Assembly: GCA_001687465.1 (NCBI GenBank)
Contig: LVLI01000604.1
Coordinates: 1 to 52,798 of the forward strand
Direction of reading: 5' to 3'
Length of the DNA: 52,798 nucleotides
From: Halocafeteria seosinensis
Lineage: Eukaryota; Sar; Bigyra; Bicosoecida
Of the stretch, positions 20,829-32,900 are shown one piece after another. Each line of letters starts with the position of its first letter. The stretch's first letter is position 1. Both the position numbers and the translations under genes were made by a program. The notes under the pieces were generated by a model. That model saw only the letters and a list, made by a program, of their open reading frames with translations, was not told the DNA's origin and searched no databases.

Positions 20829-22607
20829 TGTAGATTTCCACGTAAACCCTCTTTTCCGTATAGATACTGCCGAACAGGATGTCGTGTGTTTCCTTGTTGT
20901 ATGGACGCCGAGTGAAGGAAGGAATCTCCCTTTCTTGGACAAACGAAAACAAGCTTTTGGGAATGCATCAATCAATAAAACCACGTCAAAAAAGGACAAT
21001 GTCCGCCCCTACTTCAACCGAGCTAGCGGAGCGGAATCCAGGAGGTTCCTGCCAAAACTTCCTGGAAGAAGACAACAGGTAAGAAACGTATCGAAAGCGA
21101 TGCAACGAATGAAGGTGATGAAGGAAGGAAAGTAGTTGTTTGCTGGATGGAAGGACTGCTACTCTATGTTCTCAGTACTAGCGTGTCACACGCTACACTG
21201 ACGCTACGTACAAGTCGTTAAGAGGATGTGGTCAACTTCCCGGCCGGTGGGCTATCTGTCACATTTGTGTGTGTGTGTGTGTGTGTGTGTGTGGTTGCAT
21301 GTGCATGAGTTTAGACCGCAAGTCAGCTCCTCAGCGTCTATGTAAAAGTTATACGACGTTGTCGGCGCTTGGGCGCTTCTACGTTTTTACGCCCTAGAAT
21401 GCCTTGCACCGGAGTTCTGGAAGTGCGAGCGCGGAGCCTCCCTGGAGTCTGTCACACTAGGCGATAGCTTCCCCATTCCGAACAAGCTAGCTAAGAGCAT
21501 TGCCCGAGTAAACCTTACGGGGAGTGACTGACTGGCACAAATAATTCCAGAAGCTACCCATTCGAAGAAGGGAGAATCGAGCATCAGCGACCCCAGTTGC
21601 AACCTGACAACGCGGTACTTCTTACTAACAAGGGAGGCGCTAGGTCTTTGAGAAGATAAAGACTCCATTATTCCTACGGTAATTCAATCGAATTGCATCC
21701 GGACGAGATACTGCTCTTTAACAATAAAGGACTCTGAAAGACTGAGCTCAGTCAGAGACGCTGTAGGCAGAAGCAGAGTTACCGGTACTGCGCTCAATCC
21801 AGAAACTCGGAAATCTAATTTGGTCTCATCATGCCTTCGCGGTAGGAAACATGTTCCGACACACTTACTTGGCTCTCATCCATCTCCCACAGCCCGATGG
21901 AAAGGTCAACAACCTTGACGGATGACCACGATAACTACCCGGAGACAATTGGAGGCTCTCAAATCTCAGTGTTCTTCAAGAGTGATGTAAATCTAGCTCG
22001 AATAGAATCCGAAGCGATTCGGCAGCTATTCTAACAAGCACGAAGAAGAGGAGAATTCTAAGTGCAGCTCCCGGTTTGTTGCCCGCCGTGTGACCTCGTG
22101 GAACAACCGTGTCAATGAAATAGAAACACAGATCACTAATTTCATCACCCTTAGTTGGTACTATTTCTTTCTACCGATATATAGGGTGTTTTGCTCCCTT
22201 CTTGGAGATTGCTTCGTAAATGGGGGCTTGACACATCGTCCGCATTGCACGCGGGTTCTCAATGGAAGTGAAGGCGGCACAAACCGTGGGAAAGTCTGAG
22301 CGAGTATGCAATGTACCCCAGTTCATGTATCATAGACCATAGATAGCTTCTCGCTGTCGGCCGCCATACGAGCGAGACTACTTGGTTAGTGAGTCATGAC
22401 TACCGGACGGTGCGAAACCGAACCCATCAATCAATGTGGCGGTCAAGGAACGAGTGTATGTCCCTGGGCTCCCAGTAGATAGATACTTTGTAAGGAGTTG
22501 TGTTGACCGTGCACGAGGGAAAAAAGAAGAACGAACCCAGAAATTCGGAATCAGTTGTGTATTTTTTATTTTATTTTATTTATATTTTTTCTTCGTGGAG
22601 GAAAGAA
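20829..22607. other. Gene-poor interval with simple repeats
   Basis: Holds dispersed repeat copy 2 with a (GT)n run (about 21264-21293) and an AT-rich block just before the next gene (22555-22590), a possible promoter or leader. A 93-codon frame on - at 21387-21668 has no motif. I see no supported gene. Confidence 0.4.
21217..21293 (+). repeat. Dispersed repeat, copy 2, with (GT)n tract
   Basis: Begins GTTAAGAGGATG, continues through CGGCCGGTGGGCTATCTGTC and ends in about 15 GT units. It matches copy 3 at 47250-47306 over about 55 bp with very few differences, and copy 1 over the core. Confidence 0.85.
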
Positions 22608-24536
22608 ATGGAGCCATCGAAAAAAGAAGGATCCGGAGGTTCCCGAGGAACGTCTCAGCCGGACCAGCAGCAGCAGCAGCAAGACGTCGGGAGAGGACAA
22701 AAGCCGCACCGCAAGCATGCCGGTAATCGTCCTCCGCCGACAACTGAACTACGCGGTCAAACGGTTCCCAGGAGTGAGCTTGAAAACCCACACTGGAACG
22801 CTCCGGAACCGGAAGGCGCTTTACCGTTGAGTCAGTATCTTCAGGATCTTGAGCGTAAGGCCAAGAATGCACCAGCTGAAAAGCAGGAAGAGGAAGAGGA
22901 GATAGTGAAACTCGCGCTCATTGTCATCTGTGATGACACTCAGCTGTCGATGCACGATAAATTCAAAGCCTTCCAGCGACTTTCCGAACTGTCCAGTGAG
23001 CACCAGTCCGTTCAGGAAGATGAGGAAGAAGGCTGCACTCGGGTGTTCTTCACGACTGATATCGAGAACATGCCCGAATATGTCCGAGTGATTGAAGAAT
23101 TGAATACTGAAATAGGAGAAGGTGAGCAACTGTTCCGTTGGAGAACCGCTTTTGGAAAAGATCTCAAGCGAATTAACTTCTTCAACCGGCCAACAACATT
23201 CGGTGTGTTGCACAAGGTACTCAAGCTCGTCAACTATCGAGCAGTGCCCCAATTTACCAGTGATCAGTGGTCAAAGCTCTTGAATGACTCTGATGAAGAT
23301 CTTCCTCGAAGCATTACCGTTTACACGATGGATCCACAACTGCTGCAACATCTAGCTGCTTTCGAGCCGACACTATACAAGGTGGCAGAACGCGGGTTCA
23401 CCGTTCAAGCTTCTAACCGAGACTATGCTCGTAGTTATCAGAAATACGTGCGAAGTGCTGACTTGCTTGATAACAGTAGAGTGTGGTCATTCTCCCTCCT
23501 CACTAAGACGTCTACCGCCCCTGGTGAGAACGTGGCCCACCAAGTGTCGGAATTGTTTTCAACTAGTCAGAAGACTTGTAAGAATTACCTGGGATACTTG
23601 ACTCCTGATTGGGCTACACCCGAACAGAGTACTCATGACTTTATCCAATTCAAGTTTTACTTCTCTGTCAGCGAGGATAAGAAGTTCAAAGACGTCAAGT
23701 CCGTGGTGAAGACTATCTACCAAACCTTGGGCAACGATGACAAGTTAGAATGCGATTTCCAAGACACTCGAGTCGTATTGACTGCTATGCAATCCTTCAC
23801 CAAGGATTATGGCCAGGTTGAAAAGGAGATTTACGACCGGTATGCTCTAAGACTTCACCCCGAAAACCGAAGACTCGCTTGTTTCTACTGTGGCCAACCT
23901 CATAAGCCTAATCTGTGTCCAAAGCTTGTCGCACTGGTCGAGGACAGGGACATTGTCAAGAGGATCATCAACGAGGCAGATGAAAATGCACGGGAGAACA
24001 TTGAATTCTTGAAAGCATCAACGAATGAATGCTTTTTGGAAATGGAGGACCCTTCAGCGTTCCATAACCGCTTATTGCGTGCAGAAGGATTGGTAGATCC
24101 GGAGCCGGAGGAATCCAACGTTCTGGCAGAAGTCGTGCCAGTGAAGAAACAGAAGTCAGTCGATATTAATACCATTAGCCAGAATGCACTGAGCAGAATC
24201 CGTGAGGCGAACAAGGGAGCTGACATCAAGCAGAATTTCGAGCCAATTATTCTGTACCGTATATCCGGTGGAACTTTCAAGGCGGCGCATGAGGTTCAGT
24301 TCGAATTCACCCGAGGAACTATCTACTGTACAGACCTAGAAGAAGACGAGAAGACAGTTGACGAAATCCGAGTTGGAGATATCGAAGGGGTCAGCGAACG
24401 TGATGAACGGGGCAATTTTAACCTATTGGCGAAGAACCAGACCATGAATCTCTTCGTCGAAGAGAACGAGACTTACGATTACTTCAGCTCCGTGATCAAG
24501 AGACTAAGAGAAGTTGCTGCTGGCACTGTGGCATAA
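22608..24536 (+). CDS. Zinc-knuckle protein of unknown function, gag-like in outline
   Basis: I do not recognise the family. The ATG at 22608 gives 642 residues; the frame is open further upstream but lies in an AT-rich leader. The N-terminus is Lys/Gly/Gln-rich and probably disordered. Residues about 80-445 look mainly helical. About 450-462 is CFYCGQPHKPNLC, a CX2CX3HX4C knuckle, one residue shorter than the retroviral-type CX2CX4HX4C. The last ~80 residues (VQFEFTRGTIYC, VDEIRVGDIEGV, then a final amphipathic helix) resemble a PH-like strand-strand-helix pattern, which is inference only. A long helical region then a knuckle recalls Gag proteins of LTR elements, but there is no protease, reverse transcriptase or integrase behind it. 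Single exon, no frame breaks, so it may be an active or domesticated gene. Confidence 0.75.
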   Translation: MEPSKKEGSGGSRGTSQPDQQQQQQDVGRGQKPHRKHAGNRPPPTTELRGQTVPRSELENPHWNAPEPEGALPLSQYLQDLERKAKNAPAEKQEEEEEIVKLALIVICDDTQLSMHDKFKAFQRLSELSSEHQSVQEDEEEGCTRVFFTTDIENMPEYVRVIEELNTEIGEGEQLFRWRTAFGKDLKRINFFNRPTTFGVLHKVLKLVNYRAVPQFTSDQWSKLLNDSDEDLPRSITVYTMDPQLLQHLAAFEPTLYKVAERGFTVQASNRDYARSYQKYVRSADLLDNSRVWSFSLLTKTSTAPGENVAHQVSELFSTSQKTCKNYLGYLTPDWATPEQSTHDFIQFKFYFSVSEDKKFKDVKSVVKTIYQTLGNDDKLECDFQDTRVVLTAMQSFTKDYGQVEKEIYDRYALRLHPENRRLACFYCGQPHKPNLCPKLVALVEDRDIVKRIINEADENARENIEFLKASTNECFLEMEDPSAFHNRLLRAEGLVDPEPEESNVLAEVVPVKKQKSVDINTISQNALSRIREANKGADIKQNFEPIILYRISGGTFKAAHEVQFEFTRGTIYCTDLEEDEKTVDEIRVGDIEGVSERDERGNFNLLAKNQTMNLFVEENETYDYFSSVIKRLREVAAGTVA

Positions 24537-25706
24537 CTACTGGTGCAGGGCTCTAGTGGCTGTGTCCGTTGTTCTACAACGTATCTAAGGCGGTGGTTGT
24601 ACTGATGTTGTAAAAGAGTACACCAGTATGGTATTTACCTGCATACATCCCGGTAAAAATATACGGTGAATTCCGCCTCCTACACTCTCCACGTCGGGTT
24701 AACCGTTCTAACTCCATACAACCATGACCGAACTTGAGCGGTGGTCGGAGATGCGCTGGTCCAACGGAGAAGCATTCTTCCCTCTGACGCCAGTGTTCGC
24801 CTTCCACGGCTGCAATGCACCGTTGATGGTGCTTAGTGTGACCTGTAAAACTGAGATAGTAGGCAACAATACCGTGTGCTGTCCGAAATAGAAGGCGACG
24901 CACACCACATTCTCTCCAGCTGCGGAGTTGCTCTTAAGCTGCCCGTGCTTCCCAGCCAACATCCCAAGGCAATAAAAGAGCCCATTATTTCCATTGAATC
25001 CACTCATGTCTCATTCGCGGGTTTTCATCGCGCTAAACTTCCTGCAAAGCCACCCCAAAGGCAGAAACCCAACTCCGCGCGGAGTTGTCACCGAAGGGAG
25101 TACATGAGTGCGGCGCGTGTACCGTACTCCCGTCAAATTCTGCCGCCCTCCCCCTCCCGGGGGGTCGGCCGGTAGGTCCTGGCCGAACTTCAACCGCTAC
25201 GGACTCATGAGGTTTTTAATGGATTCCAACTCTTCGGATTGATGAGATGACGCATACAAGGGTTGGTTTGTGGACTGTGTAGGCGCACAACCGTTTGAGG
25301 AGCGTGAGAATCGTTAGAACTCTCCGATTAAGCTCTTTAACAACTGCCATCCCTGTCGAAACCCTGCCTCTCTAAGCGCGTTTATTAGGCGATTGCAGGG
25401 ACTATAAGCTCCCGACAGTAGGGTTTTAAAGCTAGTTCCAGCTCATCTGGAAGTACGACGGATAATAAGGAGCTGTCGTACACGAGGAATTTCGGTACCT
25501 AATCGGGAGTACACCGGGCTTCTCTGTTCTCTAGATTCCGGGCTCCCCTGTGTCCCCCCTTTGAGAGTGCCCCTCGGTACAGGGTTCTCCGCCAATTCGT
25601 CCAGAGACACCGAGCCCGAAAGCCGGATCCTCGGTCGCACGTACCCAGCAGTGTACGGCAAAACTATCCCTATGGCCTGAAACGCTTATTTTCAAGGTGT
25701 AGAAGG
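24537..25706. other. Intergenic; nothing recognised
   Basis: About 1.2 kb with only short frames on both strands. GC-rich C and G runs occur near 25145-25165. This should include the terminator of the zinc-knuckle gene and the promoter of the sensor kinase that starts at 25707. Confidence 0.4.
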
Positions 25707-28700
25707 ATGCAAAGCACTGGAAATCCGGGAGAAGCGCCGGGGCGGCCGCCGTCGTCGTCGCACAACACCTTTGACTCAAATGAGTCAACGCCTCCTCAGG
25801 TGCCAAATGAGAGTTCCTCGAGTCGTAGACCGTCGAATGGTGATATTTCCGATGTGGAAGCTGGTCGGCAGAGTGGCAGATCGAGTGGAAAGCCGACGTC
25901 GAATTCCGAAACCTCCGCGACAACTGATTCGGTCGAAGTAGTCTGCGGGAGTGGAGACGCGCAGCATGACTTCCCTTCAACAAACACAGCGAGGACGACC
26001 GCAACCGAGGGTAAGGGGCTTGGCGAGGATGAGAAAATCCATCCTTCGGAGAGTCCCCGGCTCGAAACAAAAGATGGAAGCGACACCACTGGCCCACTCA
26101 CTGAGAAGTCTCTTTCTTCGTCCGTGTTTTCCCGGTCATTCAACAGTTTTGCTTCTGCGTCTGACTTGCGCGAGAAGAACCGAGCCAAGGAAAAAGTAAG
26201 AACACATTCTGTGCTTTTGAACAAGGACGACAGCCGCCAAGTGGCCCAAGAGCCCAGTTCCTGCCAGGATACGACCAAGGCATTGGCTTGCAGCCCTATG
26301 GCAGCAGCTTTTGTGTTGGTGGTTATTATCGGTGTTGTTGTTACTGAAGTTGCGGTAACCCGAGTTCAAGAAGACTTCGAGGAACGGTTTGTCTCGCGGC
26401 TCGATCAGGAAGTAAGGGAAACTGGTAGAGTAGCGAGGCGGCAAATGCTGTTCTTGACCGAGTGTAAGTGTCACTTTCACTTCCATTGTATTTGATCGGA
26501 ACTATGGTCATATTCCGATGTCACCATGCTATTCCAGCCCATTCGCTTTTCGCAAAGACGTTTGAGGGTGAGATCGTCGAGCGTGCCTCCCGAGAGGATG
26601 CAGGGTTTTTCACCAGTGGTTTATGGCCAGGATTTAGCAGTGGTGCGTATCCCCCGGCATTTAGCGGTAGACTTCATCTCTTACTCTTCGTCGTTGAATT
26701 TTCCAGGTGGCAAGTACTTGCTAGAAATAATTCACGGTCACGTTAGCGGCGGTGTTATTTGGGTACCCCGGATCCTGCATGAGCAGAGAGACGAGTTCGA
26801 AACGGAATTGCAACACATGACAGGAAGCAACTGCAGTATTTGGGAGGCTAACCCTTCGGTCGAATATACTGCATCTTATGATTTTTCCACTCTCTCATTT
26901 AACCGGAGTTCCAATAAGAGCGTGTACTATCCGATTGCTGGAAAAGTATGGGACAGAGGCAACGACGAAATTGATGTGAGTCATCGAAATCCGTTATTCA
27001 ACACGATGGTGGACGGCCTTGACCTAAGTTCCTTGACCACTTCGGGAGAATTTAAGGAAACATTTGACAGTGCCAAAAACACAGGGCGTGCACAGTCGAG
27101 TGTACCAATTCGATTTGGTTCGACGGTAAGCTAGCATCGATTCTGATCCTCCGTGGCTACCCGTTACTATCCTTTTTTGTTATTAAATCGTTACGCTTCT
27201 TCAGACCTATGTTATCGTCAGCGTTCCTGTATTTAGTTGTCGGCGAACTTCTGAACTGTGGTCGGACGCTGCATGCGAAGAAGATTCTTTCCGTGGAATT
27301 GTGGGTTTGTTTCTGGACGGAGACGCGGTTGTGTCATCGGTATTCAATATCATGAAAACGGTCAGCTCAGTGGTATGTGAAAACGGAACACCGTGGTGGC
27401 GTTCTGACAAATGCTTCGACGAGTCTTTCCTCTTGAATGCTACAGGATGAAATAGCTATGTTTACCGAAGATATCACCAATGTTAACAATTTCAACGGAG
27501 TAGATCTTAAGTCCTTTGCCTCGCAAGAAGAATTGGTCCCAGTGAAATGGCATGGTGAAGAATGGGGTAGAGGACGATTCGTCAAAGGCTATGCAGATTC
27601 GCTCTGGTATCCAGTGGAAGACTCTGTCGAAACAGAGACACTGTTGTCTGCAAGCGGTGACGACGGCGGAAAGAAACAAGCTTTTGTTATCGACGATGCG
27701 GATATAGCCAGCGAAGCCAACCAACGCTTTTCCCTGGATGGCATTTCTTATGAGCATTCGTTCTTGCTGAATATTGGAGGCCGTGTCTACAATATTAAGC
27801 ACGTTCTACTTCCATCCTCTGTGGACAGTATCGAGGATTCTCTCGACAATCCAACTGTTGCGGCGAGAATAGCTGGCTATATCGGTACCGTTGCGGTAGC
27901 CGTCTTTGCTAGCCTCGGTTTGTTTCTGTACCAGCACAGACGGGACCGCATGCTCCAAGCTGCGCGGGAAAGTGTTGGCCAACTACAAGCTGCCCAGGAA
28001 GCCCACAAGCGCACAATTGGGTTCGCCCAACATGAGTTGCGGTACGTGCACTATTTCAAAATTTTCTCGTGGACCGCCTCTGCGTTTCACCCGTGAACTG
28101 TGTCGCAGGAACCCGCTTCATGTAATACTTTCCTCGGGAAAAGAGGTTCGCGATATTCTCGAAAATAATACATCCTGCAAATATGGAACGGAAAGCGATT
28201 TGTACAGAACTTTCCGAGAAGAGATCGATCGGGTTGTCGATCATTCGGAGATAATGGAACGTCTAGTAAACGATGTAAGCTGTGTCTGTTTCTCATCTGA
28301 AATCTATGCTCTCACTGTACCTAGCATGGCTTGAACTACAGATGAATGATCTGCATAAACTCGATGAAGGGCAGCTTGATCTGAACCCTGAACCTGTAAC
28401 TCTCACTCGTTTTGTTGAATCGATGGCTCACTGGCACCGCTCGTTTGCCGAAGTACCCTTGTACGGCGAAACTTCACCAGTTATTGGAGACAGAAGAATG
28501 TCAGTAGACCCGTTGCGATTGAGGCAGATCATAGCGAATGGTCTTACAAATTCGGGAAAGTACTGTAACTCCGGTTGTATACACTTGTACTGTGGTGGTG
28601 TTGTGGCAGATGACCTGGAGTCTGCGGTGAAGCAAATTCCGTCTCAGATAAAAATGGCGTGGGACGAAAAGGGATATATCCGTTTTCGGAACAAGGCGCC

Positions 28701-29733
28701 TGGCTTCGAAACGACCGCTTACAAGTGGATTGTATTCCGCGTTGCCGATACCGGAGAAGGACTGGGAGGGCTTACTGCCCGCGAACTTTTCGAACCGTTC
28801 ACGCAAGGTGTATATAAGCCGGTCAGGAAAAGGGCCCCACAACTCGGAACTGGCCAACCTGTCACGGAGGCGAATGATAGAAGAGAAGGAACCAACGTTG
28901 AAGCAGAAACAAAAGCGGAAACGGAGAAAAAATACAAGGAGGATGGCAATGCGTTATGCCGTGGCCAAAGTGATGCATCCTATCAAGGTCCTGATGAAAT
29001 GTCAAGAACTATACGTGGTACTGGTTTAGGGCTCCCACTGGCTAAGAGTCTAACCGAGGCTCTACAAGGCTCTATCGACCTTCGCGACGAGGAGATACCG
29101 TGCACTAAAGGGGGCAGGAAACACGTGACTGTTTTCGAGATGATCATTCCTTTCGTCGCATGCACCGAAACCCCTGTACAAGAGGAGAGTGTGGTAGAGA
29201 CAAACAGTGCATATCATTTGTTTGAGGATCGCGAGGCTTTCCGAGCTCTCCGCCATACACTGCAAAATCGGGCGCGGCCGGTTGTTTGTGTCGTTGATGA
29301 CGCCTCGACCAATATTTCTGTTGCGAAGCGATGCTTTAAACCGCTGGAAAACAAGGTAGTGGCACTTAACGATGGAGATGAAGTAATCCCTTACTTACAG
29401 TCTAGTGGGCAACTGAGTTCTGACAGTGGTGATCGTACCGATACCCTCAATGATCCCTTTTCATCAGCCGACGAACTGGACATCTTGTTCGTTGATATTT
29501 CCATGAGACGAATGGGGGGAGATAGTCTGTGCCATGAACTTAGAAACAAATGGGACTTTCGCCTTCCCATTATTGCTATGACTGGAAATACGTCTCCCGG
29601 CGAAGTCGAGCATTACCGGCAACTAGGCTTTTCCGGGGTGGTGGCTAAGCCGTTTGGTAAGAAGAACATCAAGGGTCTCATGGAGACACTCATCAACGCA
29701 TCCATGGCGGTTGATCAGCGGTATTCTTCCTGA
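25707..29733 (+). CDS. Hybrid sensor histidine kinase, CHASE-like ectodomain, receiver domain
   Basis: Membrane receptor that should autophosphorylate on His and pass the phosphate to its own receiver. Seven exons: 25707-26463, 26538-26642, 26707-27125, 27205-27372, 27446-28041, 28109-28274, 28342-29733. All introns are GT-AG, 64-79 bp, and frames agree throughout; about 1200 residues. A Ser/Thr-rich cytoplasmic N-terminus precedes TM1 (about 198-219). The ectodomain (about 225-620) begins CHASE-like, with VIWVPRILHEQRDEFE and NPLFNTMVDGLDL. TM2 is about 623-645. The H-box HELRNPLH is formed across the exon 5/6 junction at about 680. ATPase boxes are LRQIIANGLTNSGKY, VADTGEGLGG and GTGLGLPLAKSL. 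The receiver (about 1048-1187) has VVDD, the acceptor Asp in FVDISM, MTGN and AKPFG. CHASE ligands range from cytokinins to small metabolites; the ligand here is unknown. It is convergent with the next sensor gene. Confidence 0.92.
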
Positions 29734-29802
29734 ATTGTCGTTACTTTTGCTTGTATGTGGTATGAGGGGCTCTCTAAAGATAGCTCATCAGAGGTCGGTT
29801 CT

Positions 29803-29813
29803 CCCCCCCCCCC
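29803..29813. repeat. C homopolymer between convergent sensor genes
   Basis: A run of C lies in the 265-bp gap between the stop codons of the two sensor-kinase genes. Nothing else is recognised in that gap. Homopolymers of this kind are prone to length errors. Confidence 0.6.
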
Positions 29814-29998
29814 ATTCCCTTTGCATATTTTATTCCTGTTTGTTGAGAGTGAAGTGCACCTCTCGACGTTGCATGTAATCGGTTGAAGGACTTATTCATT
29901 CACCGATAACTCTCGGAGCTGAGAGATTGAAGCGTAAGAATGGACACAGTACGATTTCGTAGAAGTAGTGTATTCGTCGTTATTCCTGATATCGTACA

Positions 29999-32900
29999 TC
30001 ATATTACGGTAATGCCCGTGGAACGTAACGCCGATAATAAAGTTTCAGAGGTGAAAGGCTTGTGGACAACAGAGTCGACACCAGCTTTTCGGTATTTTCC
30101 CGCGTCTTGACTGCTTGCGTTCCCAGTAGTTGCGATAATTGGAATTTTGCACCCTTTTCTCCTGACATTCTTGCAGGCTATGTCACCATTCATTTCATGC
30201 ATCACAATGTCAAGAAGAATAGCGTCGAACGGCTCGATGGGTTCTTCCCCGTCGGCAGTTGTGGCGCTTGCATTAGTAGTTGAGTTGTCAGTACTGCTAA
30301 CGCTGTGTGAAGGGGCAATAATGCTTCCAAGCTCCTCCGTTTCTTTACCATTGGCTCGTTCGGCTTTGTTTTCCTTCTGTTCCGGCTTTAGTTGTCCTGA
30401 CCTTGCAAGAAGTGGGGCGACTTCCACGCCATCTTTGGCAAGAGTAACCTTATGTCCCAGTCGTACCAGCATTTTCTTAAGAATCAAACGATTGGTCTTT
30501 TCGTCATCGACGACAAGGAAATGACGCCGTTTGGAACGAGATTCTTCTTCCTGCTGCCTAGTGTTCGAGCTGGTGGTGGTCCGGTGCAAATCTCCATTCT
30601 CCGCTCCACGCTCTGATGGAGATGACCGCGGTTCTTCCGTACTTGCACGTCCTTTCGAGGGAAGGGAAGCTTGAAAATCATCAGATCTCGATACATTTCT
30701 CAGCTCAATATCAACGTCACCAAGTGAATGGCATCGGTTAAGGCGTCCCGTTGGTTCTCCTCTCTCTGGTTGAGCATCTGTGGTAGAGTGACGTCGAGAG
30801 CGAGAGTTGGAAGAAGTCCCGGATGTACCGTTAATTATTCCCATTAGCTGCCCCTCCCCCAACGCACGAGGTGAAGAACTTGGGTCCGGGGATGACACGA
30901 ATCTAGCTCCAGAGGAATTGTCGGTCCACAAGCAGGGAGTCATTCTAGCGTCTTCGTTTTGGGTAACTGTCCGATCCTGTTCATCGTCTGGAGGGGATGG
31001 CTTTAGTTTAACAGGTATTCTTGCCTCGAAGCCTGCAAGAGGCGAACGTGACGACAAACCATTAGAGATAAGTGCTTGGATAATGTCATCGCTCTCTGTC
31101 GCTGACACCCGTTCAAGCGGGAAGTCCTTCTTCGAGAGTTGCTCCGATTTCTTTACTGAATCGCAACCTGCCTCTAACTGATCTTGGACAAGAAGAGCAT
31201 AAGTGAGTACGTTCTCGTCGGGAATGAACATCTCGCAAGTTCCATTCTGATCCTCAATACTCTTCCTGAACGACTCTGCGGAGTATGTCATAGGCAAGTA
31301 CGCCACTAAACATTCTCCTGCAATATTGGGTAGCTCCGCATCTGCCCTAGAAGCCTGGTTGTTTATGCTTTTCTTATGCGCCCCCTTGCTAGATGTCTTA
31401 CTTCGACTTAGCGAGAAATTGCCTGCATACCCGTCGAATGTTACTCGAGCCTTCGGCTCCGCTTGCGGCTTCTGTTCATAGTGACGTTCCATTCGAACAG
31501 CAGAACGCCAGACAAGCACGTAGCCTCCAATCCCCTCTTCATCATGGGATCCATCGCATTTGGCTCCTCCCTTAGGATCATTGCGCTTAAACTTGGCGAG
31601 CTCTCCGAAAGATGACGCTTTGCTATGATCTGGCACAATATCACAGTAGATTTCAACGGTGGTTTGACGACTTGGAGGGTCATCATAGAAATGTTGCCCA
31701 TCAGGAACCACCGCCTGCTTCGATTCGCCGTGTCCCACTGTGGTTTGTTCTTGCGGCTTCCAAGAAACAGACAACGGTCCTGACCCTTCTACTGGGTTTG
31801 CTGTCGCGGTCGAGCTACCGCAGAAGCAAGATGTTTCCTCAATGGCTCGTGCCCTTCTATACCGTTTCAGAAAGTGGTGGTAACGTGTATCCATTCGTTC
31901 CTTCGCATGCTCGCACATTTTCACCACACGCTGCAGTATGTACAACTGCATTCCCCCGAGAGCCTGCATTAGCTCAGATTTCGACGCCACCAGAAGCACC
32001 GGATCTGTCGATTCATCCAATTTAGAACGATCAGCAAGATCCGCTCGCATCAAGGGGTTTATTTTCCCGATTTCGTCAACCGTTGGACAGGTGAGTCTCA
32101 TCGTTTTAGTAGGAACATTTGCGCAAGAAACGTTGAGGTTGTGACGAATATCTCTTACCAGCTCACTAAGACCAAAACTGTCTGTAGCAGTCCCCTTCCT
32201 CTGGGATTCGATACGGGAAAATACAGGAGCAGCATCACTGCTGTAGGCTGATTCAGACCGTTTGAACCCATCAGTTTGACTCTCACTTCCCATACTGTGA
32301 GTAGAGCGTGTGTCATCTTCAATAGGACCCAAATTACTAAGCATATTGTATCCTGTATCAAGAGCTGTTGAAATTTCATCCAAGGTTCCAGCAATTTGCT
32401 GAATGCACTGCTGTAGTAGGTCAACCTTTTCGCGGTAACTTGCTGAGAGATTATCATAGTCTTCACTATCTCGGATCATGTACACCGTGCCAGCAATGCT
32501 ATGGGCCGGATTTCTCAAACGGTGGTTGATAAAAGAAAGTGCACGCAGATGGGATTGTTGGGCTACAGCTGCCATCAATTTTCCCTCTTTTAACCGTTTT
32601 TCTTTTTCCTCGTCAGCTTTCCGCGCTTTGTGGCTCTTGTATACTAACCGACCGATCACGATGAACAGTGTTCCGACAAAGACAGAACCCAGACTGGCCA
32701 ATATAGCCGTTAGATTGGTATTACATTCCTCTCCAACGTAGCCAAAATTACAGCTGCATGAGCCGTCGGGTTTGCAGTCGCCCGTGCGGCCGCATTTATC
32801 GTCCACCCGACACTTCATTAAAGCCCACTCCGGTTTCGGAAGGATTATCCGGCCTGAAGCAGCATGGTTGGGAATGACTACTTGTCTCTCTCGTTGTTCA

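Noticed and set aside
21387-21668. Reverse-transcriptase fragment
   Set aside because: No catalytic YxDD or other RT motif could be read in any frame of this gene-poor stretch.
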